DNA from: Candidatus Helarchaeota archaeon
GTDB lineage: Archaea; Asgardarchaeota; Lokiarchaeia; Helarchaeales; JABXJV01
Direction: 5' to 3'
DNA: 7,748 bases
Assembly (NCBI GenBank): GCA_013375355.1
Contig: JABXJV010000134.1
Span: 1 to 7,748 of the forward strand
Both the position numbers and the translations under genes were made by a program. The notes under the pieces were generated by a model, which was given only the letters and a program-made list of their open reading frames with translations, had not been told where the DNA came from and ran no database searches. Shown here piece after piece: positions 1-6,471 of this stretch. Every line of letters begins with the position of its first letter. The stretch's first letter is position 1.

Positions 1-126
1 ATACATTGCACCTAAAACACCTAAAATTTCATCTTTTGCTTTTTTTATTACAGTATCTGGAATTTTATTAAATGATAAATTTTTAACAAACTTCCCAATA
101 TTTTGCGCTTTTGTATCCAAATTCAT
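1..126 (-). CDS. MmgE/PrpD family protein, N-terminal fragment (cut by left window edge)
   Basis: Only the first 42 codons lie in the window, and the frame is open to base 1. The peptide, which contains IPDTVIKKAK and EILGVLGAMY, is the typical N-terminal helical start of MmgE/PrpD proteins (family of 2-methylcitrate dehydratase and cis-aconitate decarboxylase). It matches the N-terminus of the complete paralogue at 3692-5140: 16 of 34 aligned residues are identical by hand alignment, starting at the Asn-Met / Asn-Ile pair. It begins 4 bp after the stop of the SCP2-like gene at 131-532 and is almost certainly co-transcribed with it. The start is uncertain. The ATG at 126 sits directly against the purine-rich AGAGGG. 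A TTG two codons later (120-118) has better spacing and gives an N-terminus closer to the paralogue, which itself starts with TTG. The substrate is unknown and catalytic residues are outside the window. Confidence 0.85.
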   Translation of the reverse strand, partial: MNLDTKAQNIGKFVKNLSFNKIPDTVIKKAKDEILGVLGAMY

Positions 127-133
127 CCCTCTA
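118..133 (-). promoter_or_regulatory. Ribosome binding site overlapping the upstream stop; bears on ATG versus TTG start
   Basis: Read on the minus strand, the upstream gene's TAG stop is followed by AGGGATGAATTTG. The GAGG core ends one base before the ATG (126-124), which is too close for usual initiation, but seven bases before the in-frame TTG (120-118). The equivalent junction in the second copy (5152-5138) reads TAG, GGTGATTTT, TTG and has only the TTG. The parallel favours TTG here too, though the ATG cannot be excluded. Confidence 0.45.
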
Positions 134-532
134 TTTAAATTTTAAAATTTTTAAAGATATTAAACTCGAAAGTAAAATTGAAAACATCATAGCATTCATC
201 CAATTTGCCCTTAAATTGCTAACTTTTGCTGCCCCAGAAACTACATTATATATTAAGCTTTCCTCTCCAGAAAAGACTCGTATCCACATATCTTTCGTGG
301 ATCTTATATTAAAATTTATGGCAGGATTTTTTTCTGTTAATATTTTCTGCTTGTTTTGACTGATTACAAGCGAGAGATAAGGGGTTTTTTCCTCATCTGT
401 AATTTCAAGATTTGTAGCGACACTTAAGTTTAAAGCATTCAATAAATCAGTTCCTCCAAATTCGGAGAGTCTTTCAAAAATTAGACCAATTTTTTCAGAC
501 AAGACTTGGAAATATTCAATCATTTCAGTCAT
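131..532 (-). CDS. Small SCP2-like (sterol carrier/lipid-binding fold) protein, copy A
   Basis: This is a 133-aa soluble protein and a clear paralogue of the 127-aa protein at 5150-5533. Shared landmarks are ALNLSVATNLEI / VLNLNMIMNLDI (residues 33-44 here), a Trp followed by F-x-G-E/K (residues 83-90) and a SG-x-x-K tract before the last helix (99-103). The pattern is that of SCP2-like domains: an N-terminal helix, strands carrying the pocket, a helix with 'W..IF.G', a short strand around G-x-L/A-K, and a hydrophobic C-terminal helix. Such domains bind lipids or acyl-CoA, or act as accessory modules. The C-terminal stretch 112-130 is hydrophobic but fits an amphipathic pocket helix better than a membrane anchor. 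It lies 4 bp upstream of the MmgE/PrpD fragment. The start is unclear: ATG 532 lacks a strong ribosome binding site, and Met4 (ATG 523) is an alternative. The paralogy is seen directly; the SCP2 assignment is by pattern and less certain. Confidence 0.7.
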   Translation of the reverse strand: MTEMIEYFQVLSEKIGLIFERLSEFGGTDLLNALNLSVATNLEITDEEKTPYLSLVISQNKQKILTEKNPAINFNIRSTKDMWIRVFSGEESLIYNVVSGAAKVSNLRANWMNAMMFSILLSSLISLKILKFK

Positions 533-815
533 GATAACATAACCGTTTAATAATTAATTTTATGATTTTATTTTGTTATATCTCGTTAAAAAATTTAGCT
601 TATTATAACTAATAAAAATCGTAAAAAAATCCAATAAAGTTTTTATTTTGACTTTCTAAATTTACTGAAAGAATAAGATAAATTTTAGTTATATCACAAT
701 TTTGATAGAATAAGAAAATTAAGTGTGAAATAAAAAATCAGAATTAACAGGCTAAATAAAGTATTAAATCAAATTTCAATTATTTATAATTATTTAAATA
801 AAATAGGTGAGTTAA
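533..815. other. Divergent intergenic spacer, no gene seen
   Basis: This 283-bp, very AT-rich spacer separates the minus-strand SCP2-like gene from the plus-strand coiled-coil gene, so promoters for both must lie here. Both strands contain many A/T stretches resembling TATA elements (for example TTATATC around 577-583), but none stands out enough at the right distance to be called. No reading frame with coding character, tRNA-like fold or clear repeat was found. The AGGTGA at 805-810 is the ribosome binding site of the gene at 816. Confidence 0.5.
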
Positions 816-1985
816 ATGGCATATAATGTAGGTAAAAAGATGCTAAATATGTTTTTAAATGAATTTCTTCGAAAACAAGGCAATAGTATAGGAGCAGTGG
901 AAAAATATTTCAATAAAGTACAAAATACAGAGAAAAATAACTTAGAAAGGAAGATTTCAGATGCTGAATCTAAAATAAATTCAAACATTAAAGATATAGA
1001 ACGAATTAAAAAGGATTTAAAAACTTCAAAAAATAAGAAGAAAGATAAGGAAAAAAAATTAAATGAGAAACAAGCGCTTATAAATGACCTTAAAAACAAA
1101 ATTAAAGATTATAGCAAAACCATAACTAAATTACCTGGAAATGCTAAAAATCAAGTTAATGAAGTAAGAAGCATATTAAAAGAATTTTATAAGTTATCTA
1201 CTGCGTTTTCAAAAATTTCAACAGGGAAAACCGAACTAGACAAGATTATGAAAACTGGTGATGACTATTTTAATTATGTAATAAGACTTAACAATAAAAT
1301 GTCATTTAGTGAATTTATAAGAGATTCAAAATTAGAATTCAAAATAAGTCGCCCTAAAAAAGATGTTAAAATTACAGGATATAACCAATATATGGCACAT
1401 TTTTTAGAAACAATATTATATTACATATTGGAAACAGTTGAAGAGGAAAAACTTTATAAAATTAAAGAGGGACTTGCGGAAAAAGCTTTAAGTTATGCGA
1501 AAGGAATAATGAAATTTGCTAAAGCTTCAAAAAGTACCGACGTAGATTATTTCACATCTTTAGAAAAATTATGTGAAAGTGAATATATTTCAGCATTAGC
1601 ACACCAGGAATTTAGCAATTTTAATTTAGATATAGCAACGAGTTATTTTTTAAGTGCTAGAAATTTATTAAAGGAATTGAATAATTTAGGAAAAAATTTT
1701 GAAACATTAATTTCAGAAAAAATTAGTACTTTAGAAGCTTGGGCTTCTGATGCTTATCATTTAATATATTTATTAAATTCTTATAGCCGCTGGGCGGAGG
1801 TTGCTAATTCCGAAAATCCAGAAATAAAAGAGATTGCACAAATTACGAAGGATAAAGTTGAAGATTTTATTACCAGTCAATATGGTTTCCCAGAAGAAAA
1901 TAGAATTAAAGAAATCATTAAAAAAATTAAATGGATTGCACCTTCCACACCTCCCAAAGTAGAGAAAATCGGGCCTATACACTAA
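816..1985 (+). CDS. Hypothetical coiled-coil / all-helical soluble protein
   Basis: This 389-aa protein is not recognised. Residues about 36-106 form a strong, highly charged Lys/Glu-rich coiled coil with heptad-like Leu/Ile spacing. A Pro-Gly at 107-108 breaks it, and a mostly helical body follows (about 111-170 and 190-350). The second half has paired amphipathic helices, such as those around 195-235, 245-290 and 300-350, suggestive of a TPR-like or other alpha-solenoid repeat without a clear consensus. The C-terminus is Pro-rich (375-388). There is no signal peptide or membrane segment, and no enzyme motif is visible. The start is well supported: AGGTGA at 805-810, five bases before the ATG. 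The next gene, a membrane protein on the same strand, starts 72 bp downstream, so the two may form a unit in which this protein is a peripheral partner; that is inference. Confidence 0.85.
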   Translation: MAYNVGKKMLNMFLNEFLRKQGNSIGAVEKYFNKVQNTEKNNLERKISDAESKINSNIKDIERIKKDLKTSKNKKKDKEKKLNEKQALINDLKNKIKDYSKTITKLPGNAKNQVNEVRSILKEFYKLSTAFSKISTGKTELDKIMKTGDDYFNYVIRLNNKMSFSEFIRDSKLEFKISRPKKDVKITGYNQYMAHFLETILYYILETVEEEKLYKIKEGLAEKALSYAKGIMKFAKASKSTDVDYFTSLEKLCESEYISALAHQEFSNFNLDIATSYFLSARNLLKELNNLGKNFETLISEKISTLEAWASDAYHLIYLLNSYSRWAEVANSENPEIKEIAQITKDKVEDFITSQYGFPEENRIKEIIKKIKWIAPSTPPKVEKIGPIH

Positions 1986-1986
1986 A

Positions 1987-2008
1987 GATATTTCAAAGAT
2001 GAAATATC
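1987..2008. repeat. Perfect 9-bp inverted repeat just after the stop codon
   Basis: GATATTTCA (1987-1995) and TGAAATATC (2000-2008) are exact reverse complements separated by AAGA, giving a 9-bp stem with a 4-nt loop one base after the stop at 1985. No uninterrupted T run follows, so it is not a classical intrinsic terminator. It could attenuate read-through, stabilise the upstream mRNA 3' end or be a processing site. Confidence 0.6.
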
Positions 2009-2009
2009 A

Positions 2010-2044
2010 ATTCTTCTAAAATTATTTGAATTGATTTTAAGAAT
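2010..2044. repeat. Second, imperfect inverted repeat in the same gap
   Basis: ATTCTT (2010-2015) pairs with AAGAAT (2039-2044), and AAAAT (2018-2022) pairs with ATTTT (2034-2038). A 2-nt CT bulge lies on the left arm and the loop is 11 nt. The right arm ends four bases before the ribosome binding site of the membrane-protein gene, so a folded transcript could affect its translation. All pairs but the C/G ones are A-T, so the fold would be weak. Confidence 0.4.
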
Positions 2045-2047
2045 AAA

Positions 2048-2053
2048 GGTGAT
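2048..2053 (+). promoter_or_regulatory. Ribosome binding site deciding a TTG start
   Basis: GGTGAT lies four bases before the TTG at 2058-2060, matching the archaeal anti-Shine-Dalgarno. A TTG at 2054 is in another frame and stops after five codons, so 2058 is the sensible start. Confidence 0.75.
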
Positions 2054-2057
2054 TTGA

Positions 2058-3683
2058 TTGTCGAAAAGTAATGAGCAAGTAAAAGAAAAACCTGATGATC
2101 ACGTAATAGAGAAGAAAACAAAAAAATTATACTGGCTTAGATTAGGCTTTTTCAGCTTTGTTTTTTTGGTTTTTTTCTTTTTTACTGCCTTAATCCTTAA
2201 TATTTTACCCACAAACGACTTTTATCAAAGTTTCATTGATATAATAAGAGAAATTCTAATTGTACCTCTAGGACAAACATATTCCTTAGCAGTACCTCAA
2301 GAATTATGGCATAATGAAGCAATTTATATTACATCGGCAATAATTCTAATGTTTTTCACCGTAGGGCTTCTTTGTGCAAATGAAGGATTCAGAAATTTTC
2401 TTTTTGAAGGTTCTTTAAAGAAATGTGTTACTGCTCAATTCTTTATTTTTCTTATATTTTTAGGTGTTTATATAAGAGTTTTTCAATTAATACCGAAATA
2501 TTTCTTAAATATACTTACTCCTGTATATATCTTAATTGGAGCAACAATAACTTGGCTTATTTTTCAAACATTTGCTTTATTCAGACAATCTCGAAGCTCT
2601 GCTTCTTCTGCTGAGGCCTTTTTTTTAAAACATGATAATATAGCAACCTATGCCCTTGTAATTACTTCAACTTTCTGGGGTTTAATTATAATTGGAGGTT
2701 TTGGTTATGGTTATTACATTTTCATAAATATCGCAAGCACTGCGGGTGTTGAAACTAACCTTTGGCTGCTATTAACTATAATTATTGGCGGTGCTGTTGT
2801 TGTTTCATGTCTTATTGCTTTTTTCATTTCAGTTTTTTCTAGAACTGAAAAACGTCAACGTATGTATGATAATTTTGCCATAGTGGCTACAAATATTGCA
2901 CTATGGCCTTATATTTTATTGAATTTAGCAATTTATTTTTTCCTAACTTCATCTGGAGTTGCTGGAGGGGGTGCTGGAGCAGGCAGAGTTCTTTCTATTA
3001 CGGATTTGATAATTTCAGTGGCTACGTTAATTATAAGTATGAGAGGACTTGGTTCAAAAACTGAATGGAAATTCGGACCTCTTAAGCGTGAAAGTTTTAT
3101 TTTGACAATCTATAGCGCTATTGCTGGCCAGTATGGAATTAGATATTTATTATTCAGACAACAGCTGGTTCCTATAAATATAGCAGATTATTTTACAGTA
3201 TTTATTCTACATGAATTTTTAGTTGTTCAAGAGGCAATATTAGTGCCAGAATTGTTTTGGTTTTTTGTGTTTCTATATCCTAATGCCCCCTTAAATCCTT
3301 ATTTTAATACTTTTATAATTGATCCACGAATTGAGTTCCTTATAAACATGGGAAACTTATTTACGTCTCTTGCAGTTATAACTCTATTAATTGGTGCTTT
3401 GGTAATGTATGCAACCCGGAAAGAAAAATTTGGCGAGATTTTTAGAGTTCACGAAGTTGGAGCCAAAGAAGGACGAATTACTGCAGACTTTATTTATGAT
3501 TTTATGAAGGAAGAATTTATAAGACGAAATAAACCTTTTCCAATATACGAAATTCAGGAAATTTTAGCCAAGTCCCTTGAGTTAGATGTAAATATGACAC
3601 TAAGACTTATTAATAAATCGGATTTAAGACATAAGGATTTTAATATAGATGGAAAGAAAAAGAGATATGTATATTTCGATTAA
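2058..3683 (+). CDS. Polytopic membrane protein with C-terminal cytosolic (winged-helix-like) domain
   Basis: This 541-aa protein is not recognised as a named family. A charged N-terminal segment of about 25 residues is followed by around ten to eleven hydrophobic spans, at roughly 29-50, 87-107, 124-145, 149-174, 198-222, 235-259, 273-297, 311-328, a weaker 346-365, one or two within 375-408, and 432-452. A Gly/Ala-rich loop (GVAGGGAGAGR) lies at 300-310. The last 90 residues are charged and soluble. They contain three predicted helices (about 474-490, 496-508, 511-519) and a basic beta-type end (GKKKRYVYF), which resembles a small winged-helix fold. There are no transporter signature motifs, ATPase motifs or conserved His/Asp metal-site clusters that I can name. 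It follows the coiled-coil gene on the same strand and converges on the MmgE/PrpD gene, with only 8 bp between their stop codons. Confidence 0.85.
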   Translation: MSKSNEQVKEKPDDHVIEKKTKKLYWLRLGFFSFVFLVFFFFTALILNILPTNDFYQSFIDIIREILIVPLGQTYSLAVPQELWHNEAIYITSAIILMFFTVGLLCANEGFRNFLFEGSLKKCVTAQFFIFLIFLGVYIRVFQLIPKYFLNILTPVYILIGATITWLIFQTFALFRQSRSSASSAEAFFLKHDNIATYALVITSTFWGLIIIGGFGYGYYIFINIASTAGVETNLWLLLTIIIGGAVVVSCLIAFFISVFSRTEKRQRMYDNFAIVATNIALWPYILLNLAIYFFLTSSGVAGGGAGAGRVLSITDLIISVATLIISMRGLGSKTEWKFGPLKRESFILTIYSAIAGQYGIRYLLFRQQLVPINIADYFTVFILHEFLVVQEAILVPELFWFFVFLYPNAPLNPYFNTFIIDPRIEFLINMGNLFTSLAVITLLIGALVMYATRKEKFGEIFRVHEVGAKEGRITADFIYDFMKEEFIRRNKPFPIYEIQEILAKSLELDVNMTLRLINKSDLRHKDFNIDGKKKRYVYFD

Positions 3684-3691
3684 ATAGCTTA

Positions 3692-5140
3692 TTATTTTAG
3701 AACTAAATTTTGGATAAAATCTCTAATTTTTAGATCTTCTAAAGAGGCTACTGCATTTGAGATATCTTTGATTTGATTCTCAGACATACCGACATACTTA
3801 GCTTCTTGAGCCATTTTTTTATTTAAATCGTATTTTTCTCCACCTGCTGCTCCTATAGGTATATCTTGTTTTGCAGAATAGCTTGTTCCATCCTTCATCT
3901 TGACCTTAATTTTACAGCCACAATACATTTTCCAATTCGCTAGATCTAATTTTCCAATTCCTTCTCTCATCAATTTCCAATCAATAGTTCGTGCGCTTTT
4001 CATAGAGTATCCTAAATCTGGTTTGACTTCAATTTTCTTTATAAGCTTGTGAATTTCGGGTTCTATTATCCGATCCATTGTTAATTGAGCTGGAGTTAAT
4101 TTTTTATCCATTAAAATAACCGCTACGTTGTAAGGTAAGTAGAAATTCAGCGCTACTGGACTTTGAGTTTTCTTTAATTCGGATATATCAACAAAAGGAC
4201 GGCTCATATCATCCATCATTGTACTCAAAATGGAAGCATTAACAATTATTTTATCAATATCCCTGTAATCCAATTCAGAATCAGTTCTTTCCCGATATTT
4301 TTGAAGGATTTTTAATATAACATCAGCTGAAGAATCTACATACGCACATCCTGGATAAATTTTAAAAGTCATTGTCTCTGTCAACCAGGATGTTCCTAGA
4401 TCGCTATCAAGAATGGATAAAATGGGATCGTCACCAAAGAAATTCAAAAAACCTTGTGGGTCCTCAAAAATGTTAGACGCTCCTGTAAAACCATTTTTTG
4501 CCAGATATGCAGCTTGAGCACCTATTTGAGCTGGAATAGAAGAACTTAGAAGTTTGGATTGAGGCCCAAAAAAACCTCTCGGAATTGTTGTAGGAATCTG
4601 AAAGAGAGATATGCCAATTGCGTTTGCAAGTTGCTCTTTATTTAAGTCAAGGATTCGTCCAGCCATACATGCGGCACCGACCGAATGAATAAATGTTTGT
4701 TGTTGACCTTCTCCGGGCGGATAAATCGCCATTCCAACCCTTCCTTCAATTTCATTCCCAATTATTACTCCAGTTAGGTATTCCTTCCCGGATATATCAT
4801 ATTTTTCCCCGAATGCAAGCGGAACTGAATAAGTTGTTGTCCCAGCATGAATAGTACCTAAATAATCATCATAATCTAGAGTCATCGATAATCCAGCATT
4901 AACAAAAAAAGCGTTTATCACATCAGTCTTTATACCTGAAGGAATAATAGTAGCCTCTTCTTTGGAGCCATATGATTCAATGGTTTTTATTAAGTTTTTT
5001 CCACCTATAGTTGTTGAACCTGCGAAAGCTGCCCCTAACATGCCAAGAACTTGTTGTTTAGCGATTTTAATTATTCTGTCAGGAATATCATCATAATTTA
5101 GATTTAAAACCCAATCAGCCATATTTTCACTTTTTGTCAA
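3692..5140 (-). CDS. MmgE/PrpD family protein (2-methylcitrate dehydratase / cis-aconitate decarboxylase fold), complete
   Basis: At 482 aa this is full length for the family. The N-terminal helical domain is followed by the signature LDYDD (88-92), then H98 in the position of the HPS histidine. H152 (FIHSVGAA) matches the GFH.T histidine, and K196 (GPQSK) the conserved lysine. GFTGASNIFE (217-226), KIYPGC (260-265) and LNFYLPYNVAVILMD (331-345) are also family hallmarks. In cis-aconitate decarboxylase the active site is Asp93, His103, His159, Lys207 and His277; the first four have counterparts here. The fifth appears to be Asp269 (YPGCAYVD, where relatives usually have YPSC..xH), so the chemistry or substrate may differ from that of characterised members. 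Members act on 2-methylcitrate, cis-aconitate and other carboxylates; no substrate can be assigned. The start is TTG at 5140 with GGTGAT three bases upstream; the in-frame Met7 is a weaker alternative. It is co-oriented with and 9 bp behind the SCP2-like gene, and is probably co-transcribed with it. Confidence 0.93.
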   Translation of the reverse strand: MTKSENMADWVLNLNYDDIPDRIIKIAKQQVLGMLGAAFAGSTTIGGKNLIKTIESYGSKEEATIIPSGIKTDVINAFFVNAGLSMTLDYDDYLGTIHAGTTTYSVPLAFGEKYDISGKEYLTGVIIGNEIEGRVGMAIYPPGEGQQQTFIHSVGAACMAGRILDLNKEQLANAIGISLFQIPTTIPRGFFGPQSKLLSSSIPAQIGAQAAYLAKNGFTGASNIFEDPQGFLNFFGDDPILSILDSDLGTSWLTETMTFKIYPGCAYVDSSADVILKILQKYRERTDSELDYRDIDKIIVNASILSTMMDDMSRPFVDISELKKTQSPVALNFYLPYNVAVILMDKKLTPAQLTMDRIIEPEIHKLIKKIEVKPDLGYSMKSARTIDWKLMREGIGKLDLANWKMYCGCKIKVKMKDGTSYSAKQDIPIGAAGGEKYDLNKKMAQEAKYVGMSENQIKDISNAVASLEDLKIRDFIQNLVLK

Positions 5141-5149
5141 AAAATCACC
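5141..5149 (-). promoter_or_regulatory. Ribosome binding site deciding a TTG start
   Basis: On the minus strand the gap between the two genes reads GGTGATTTT, directly after the TAG stop of the SCP2-like gene and directly before TTG. The GGTGAT core is three bases from the TTG. This supports TTG over the ATG six codons further in. Confidence 0.75.
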
Positions 5150-5533
5150 CTATAATTCAATCTTCATATTTAAAAGGAAAGAAATTAATCCTGATAGTAG
5201 AAAAATATTAAACCTATTACTGCGATACTTATTTGCTTTTAATCGACCTGAGGTATATGCCCCAAAGAGGGAAATTTTACCATCAAATATTTCATTCCAT
5301 GTATTTTCATCTGAAGAGATTGTCATAATTGCAAAAGGGCTTTTTCCTTTCTCCAATTTACTACCAGAAGGGGAAAGAATTAAAGAATGAGGTTCCATTT
5401 CTGGAATATCTAAATTCATAATCATGTTTAAATTGAGAACATCAGGGGCTTCTTCTCCCACCGATGAAGAAATCATAGATTTAATTTGTTCAATTTTCGA
5501 AGCTAATGTGTTAAACCTCTCAATTAAAGCCAT
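5150..5533 (-). CDS. Small SCP2-like (sterol carrier/lipid-binding fold) protein, copy B
   Basis: This 127-aa paralogue of the protein at 131-532 has the same order of elements: an N-terminal helix (1-20), VLNLNMIMNLDI (32-43), a strand with SLILSPSG (50-57), AIMTISSDENTWNEIFDG (68-85), SGRLKANKYRSN (95-106) and a hydrophobic final helix (107-124). The run of an acidic/Trp helix, then 'IFDGKISLF', then a G-R-L-K strand is the part most like canonical SCP2 domains, where the 'GKLK' strand leads into the last helix. It is shorter by several residues between the second and third strands. It lies 9 bp upstream of the complete MmgE/PrpD gene, an arrangement repeated in copy A, so it is likely an accessory or substrate-binding partner of that enzyme (inference). 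ATG 5533 has no strong ribosome binding site and may be read from a short leader. Confidence 0.75.
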   Translation of the reverse strand: MALIERFNTLASKIEQIKSMISSSVGEEAPDVLNLNMIMNLDIPEMEPHSLILSPSGSKLEKGKSPFAIMTISSDENTWNEIFDGKISLFGAYTSGRLKANKYRSNRFNIFLLSGLISFLLNMKIEL

Positions 5534-5591
5534 TTTTAAAAACCCATTCGATCTTTTTTTCTTATCTTTACTTTCTTGAATTAATTAAATA

Positions 5592-5619
5592 AATATATTT
5601 TATATTCATAAAATATATT
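5592..5619. promoter_or_regulatory. Perfect 12-bp inverted repeat with TATA-like cores in a divergent promoter region
   Basis: AATATATTTTAT (5592-5603) and ATAAAATATATT (5608-5619) are exact reverse complements around ATTC. The spacer lies between genes starting at 5533 (minus) and 5652 (plus). On the plus strand TTTATATT (5599-5606) is a good archaeal TATA element. Transcription about 25 bp downstream would give a leader of roughly 24 nt that contains the AGGTAA ribosome binding site (5638-5643). On the minus strand TATAAAAT from the same arms could serve the SCP2-like/MmgE-PrpD pair. The symmetry may reflect two back-to-back TATA boxes or an operator for a dimeric regulator. AT-richness makes such palindromes more likely by chance. 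Confidence 0.45.
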
Positions 5620-5651
5620 AGTTACTTGAGAAAAAGTAGGTAAATAAAAAA

Positions 5652-6464
5652 ATGGGCTACTATGATGTAATTGCTAGTAGAATGATGCTTAATACTTTAC
5701 TGTACGCAATTTCTGAATTGAGTAAAATAAATGAAAGAATAAAATTTATGAATAAGAACCAATATATGATAATTAAGATTGAAATTGGAGGAGGAGGTCC
5801 TACGGAATATTTAGAGATTAACAATGATGTAATAAGTTTTGAAAGAGACAAAGTATTTCCTACTCATGATGCATACATTAGTTTTAATAATCCTTTAGAA
5901 TTCTTAAAACTCTTAAAAAGCTTAAAAATAGATTTAGGGCAATTAGAATCTGAAGGAAAAATTAAGTTAGGTGGACCACCTAATTTTCAAAGAAATTGTG
6001 AAGAGATTATTAATATTGCTCTACCATATTATAATGACGCTTTAGGAGAAAATATTTCACCCGAAGAAGAAGCTATTCAAGTTAAGATTATTCTTTTCGC
6101 ACTTATGGCCGGATTTCAAGAAATTACTGAAGAAGATGAAAATGTTCGGGAAGAAATTAAAGATATAAACGTTATTATTCAAGTAAAAATAGTTGAGGGT
6201 CCACAATGCTTCTTATTATTTCAAAATGGGATGTTTCAAGGATGTATGGACGGGGAAGGGATTAAGCCAACTGTAACAATTAGATTAAAGGATCTAGAAA
6301 CTGCTAGGGCCTTACTTACCGGAAAAGGAAATGCAGCCAGATCATTTATAAAGGGTGATATTCTAATTGAAGGAGAAACTAAACATGCGATGAAACTAGT
6401 AAACCTCAATGAACTCTTAACAGATTATTTAGATTATATTAAAGAAAAACAAAGAAAATTATAA
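5652..6464 (+). CDS. Tandem two-domain SCP2-like protein
   Basis: This 270-aa soluble protein consists of two SCP2-like repeats. The first (about 38-130) has strands YMIIKIEIGG and EYLEINNDVISFERD, then HDAYISFNNPLEFLKLLK, and the SEGKIKLGG strand (100-108) before a helix. The second (about 172-262) has INVIIQVKIVEG, CFLLFQNGMFQGCMDG, PTVTIRLKDLETARALLTGKG (206-226), and FIKGDILIEGE (232-242) before a final helix. The second half is close to canonical SCP2: strand, helix with 'A..LLTGK', a 'G(D/K)hxhxG' strand, last helix. The domains are joined by an acidic linker (133-170). SCP2 folds bind sterols, fatty acids or acyl-CoA, usually as single domains of about 100 residues, so a stand-alone tandem is less common. 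The start has AGGTAA at 5638-5643, eight bases upstream. It is divergent from the SCP2-like/MmgE-PrpD pair and may share regulation with it. Confidence 0.8.
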   Translation: MGYYDVIASRMMLNTLLYAISELSKINERIKFMNKNQYMIIKIEIGGGGPTEYLEINNDVISFERDKVFPTHDAYISFNNPLEFLKLLKSLKIDLGQLESEGKIKLGGPPNFQRNCEEIINIALPYYNDALGENISPEEEAIQVKIILFALMAGFQEITEEDENVREEIKDINVIIQVKIVEGPQCFLLFQNGMFQGCMDGEGIKPTVTIRLKDLETARALLTGKGNAARSFIKGDILIEGETKHAMKLVNLNELLTDYLDYIKEKQRKL

Positions 6465-6471
6465 TTTTTTT
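6465..6471 (+). terminator. Poly-T terminator candidate
   Basis: A run of seven T residues begins directly after the TAA stop of the two-domain SCP2-like gene, with more T-rich sequence to 6480. Archaeal RNA polymerase commonly stops at T runs without a hairpin. No hairpin is needed or seen immediately upstream. Confidence 0.5.

Noticed and set aside
111..359. An 82-codon plus-strand open frame opposite the first SCP2-like gene
   Set aside because: The minus-strand frame has a clear paralogue at 5150-5533 and a paired downstream gene, so this is a shadow.
812..1099. A 95-codon open frame on the minus strand opposite the coiled-coil gene
   Set aside because: Its Phe/Ser/Leu-rich product is the antisense image of a Lys/Glu-rich coiled coil; it has no ribosome binding site and the plus-strand gene is well supported.
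1..5533. The duplicated gene pairs as the result of a recent mobile-element insertion or transposition
   Set aside because: No transposase, terminal inverted repeats or target duplications were seen, and the protein copies are too diverged for a recent event.
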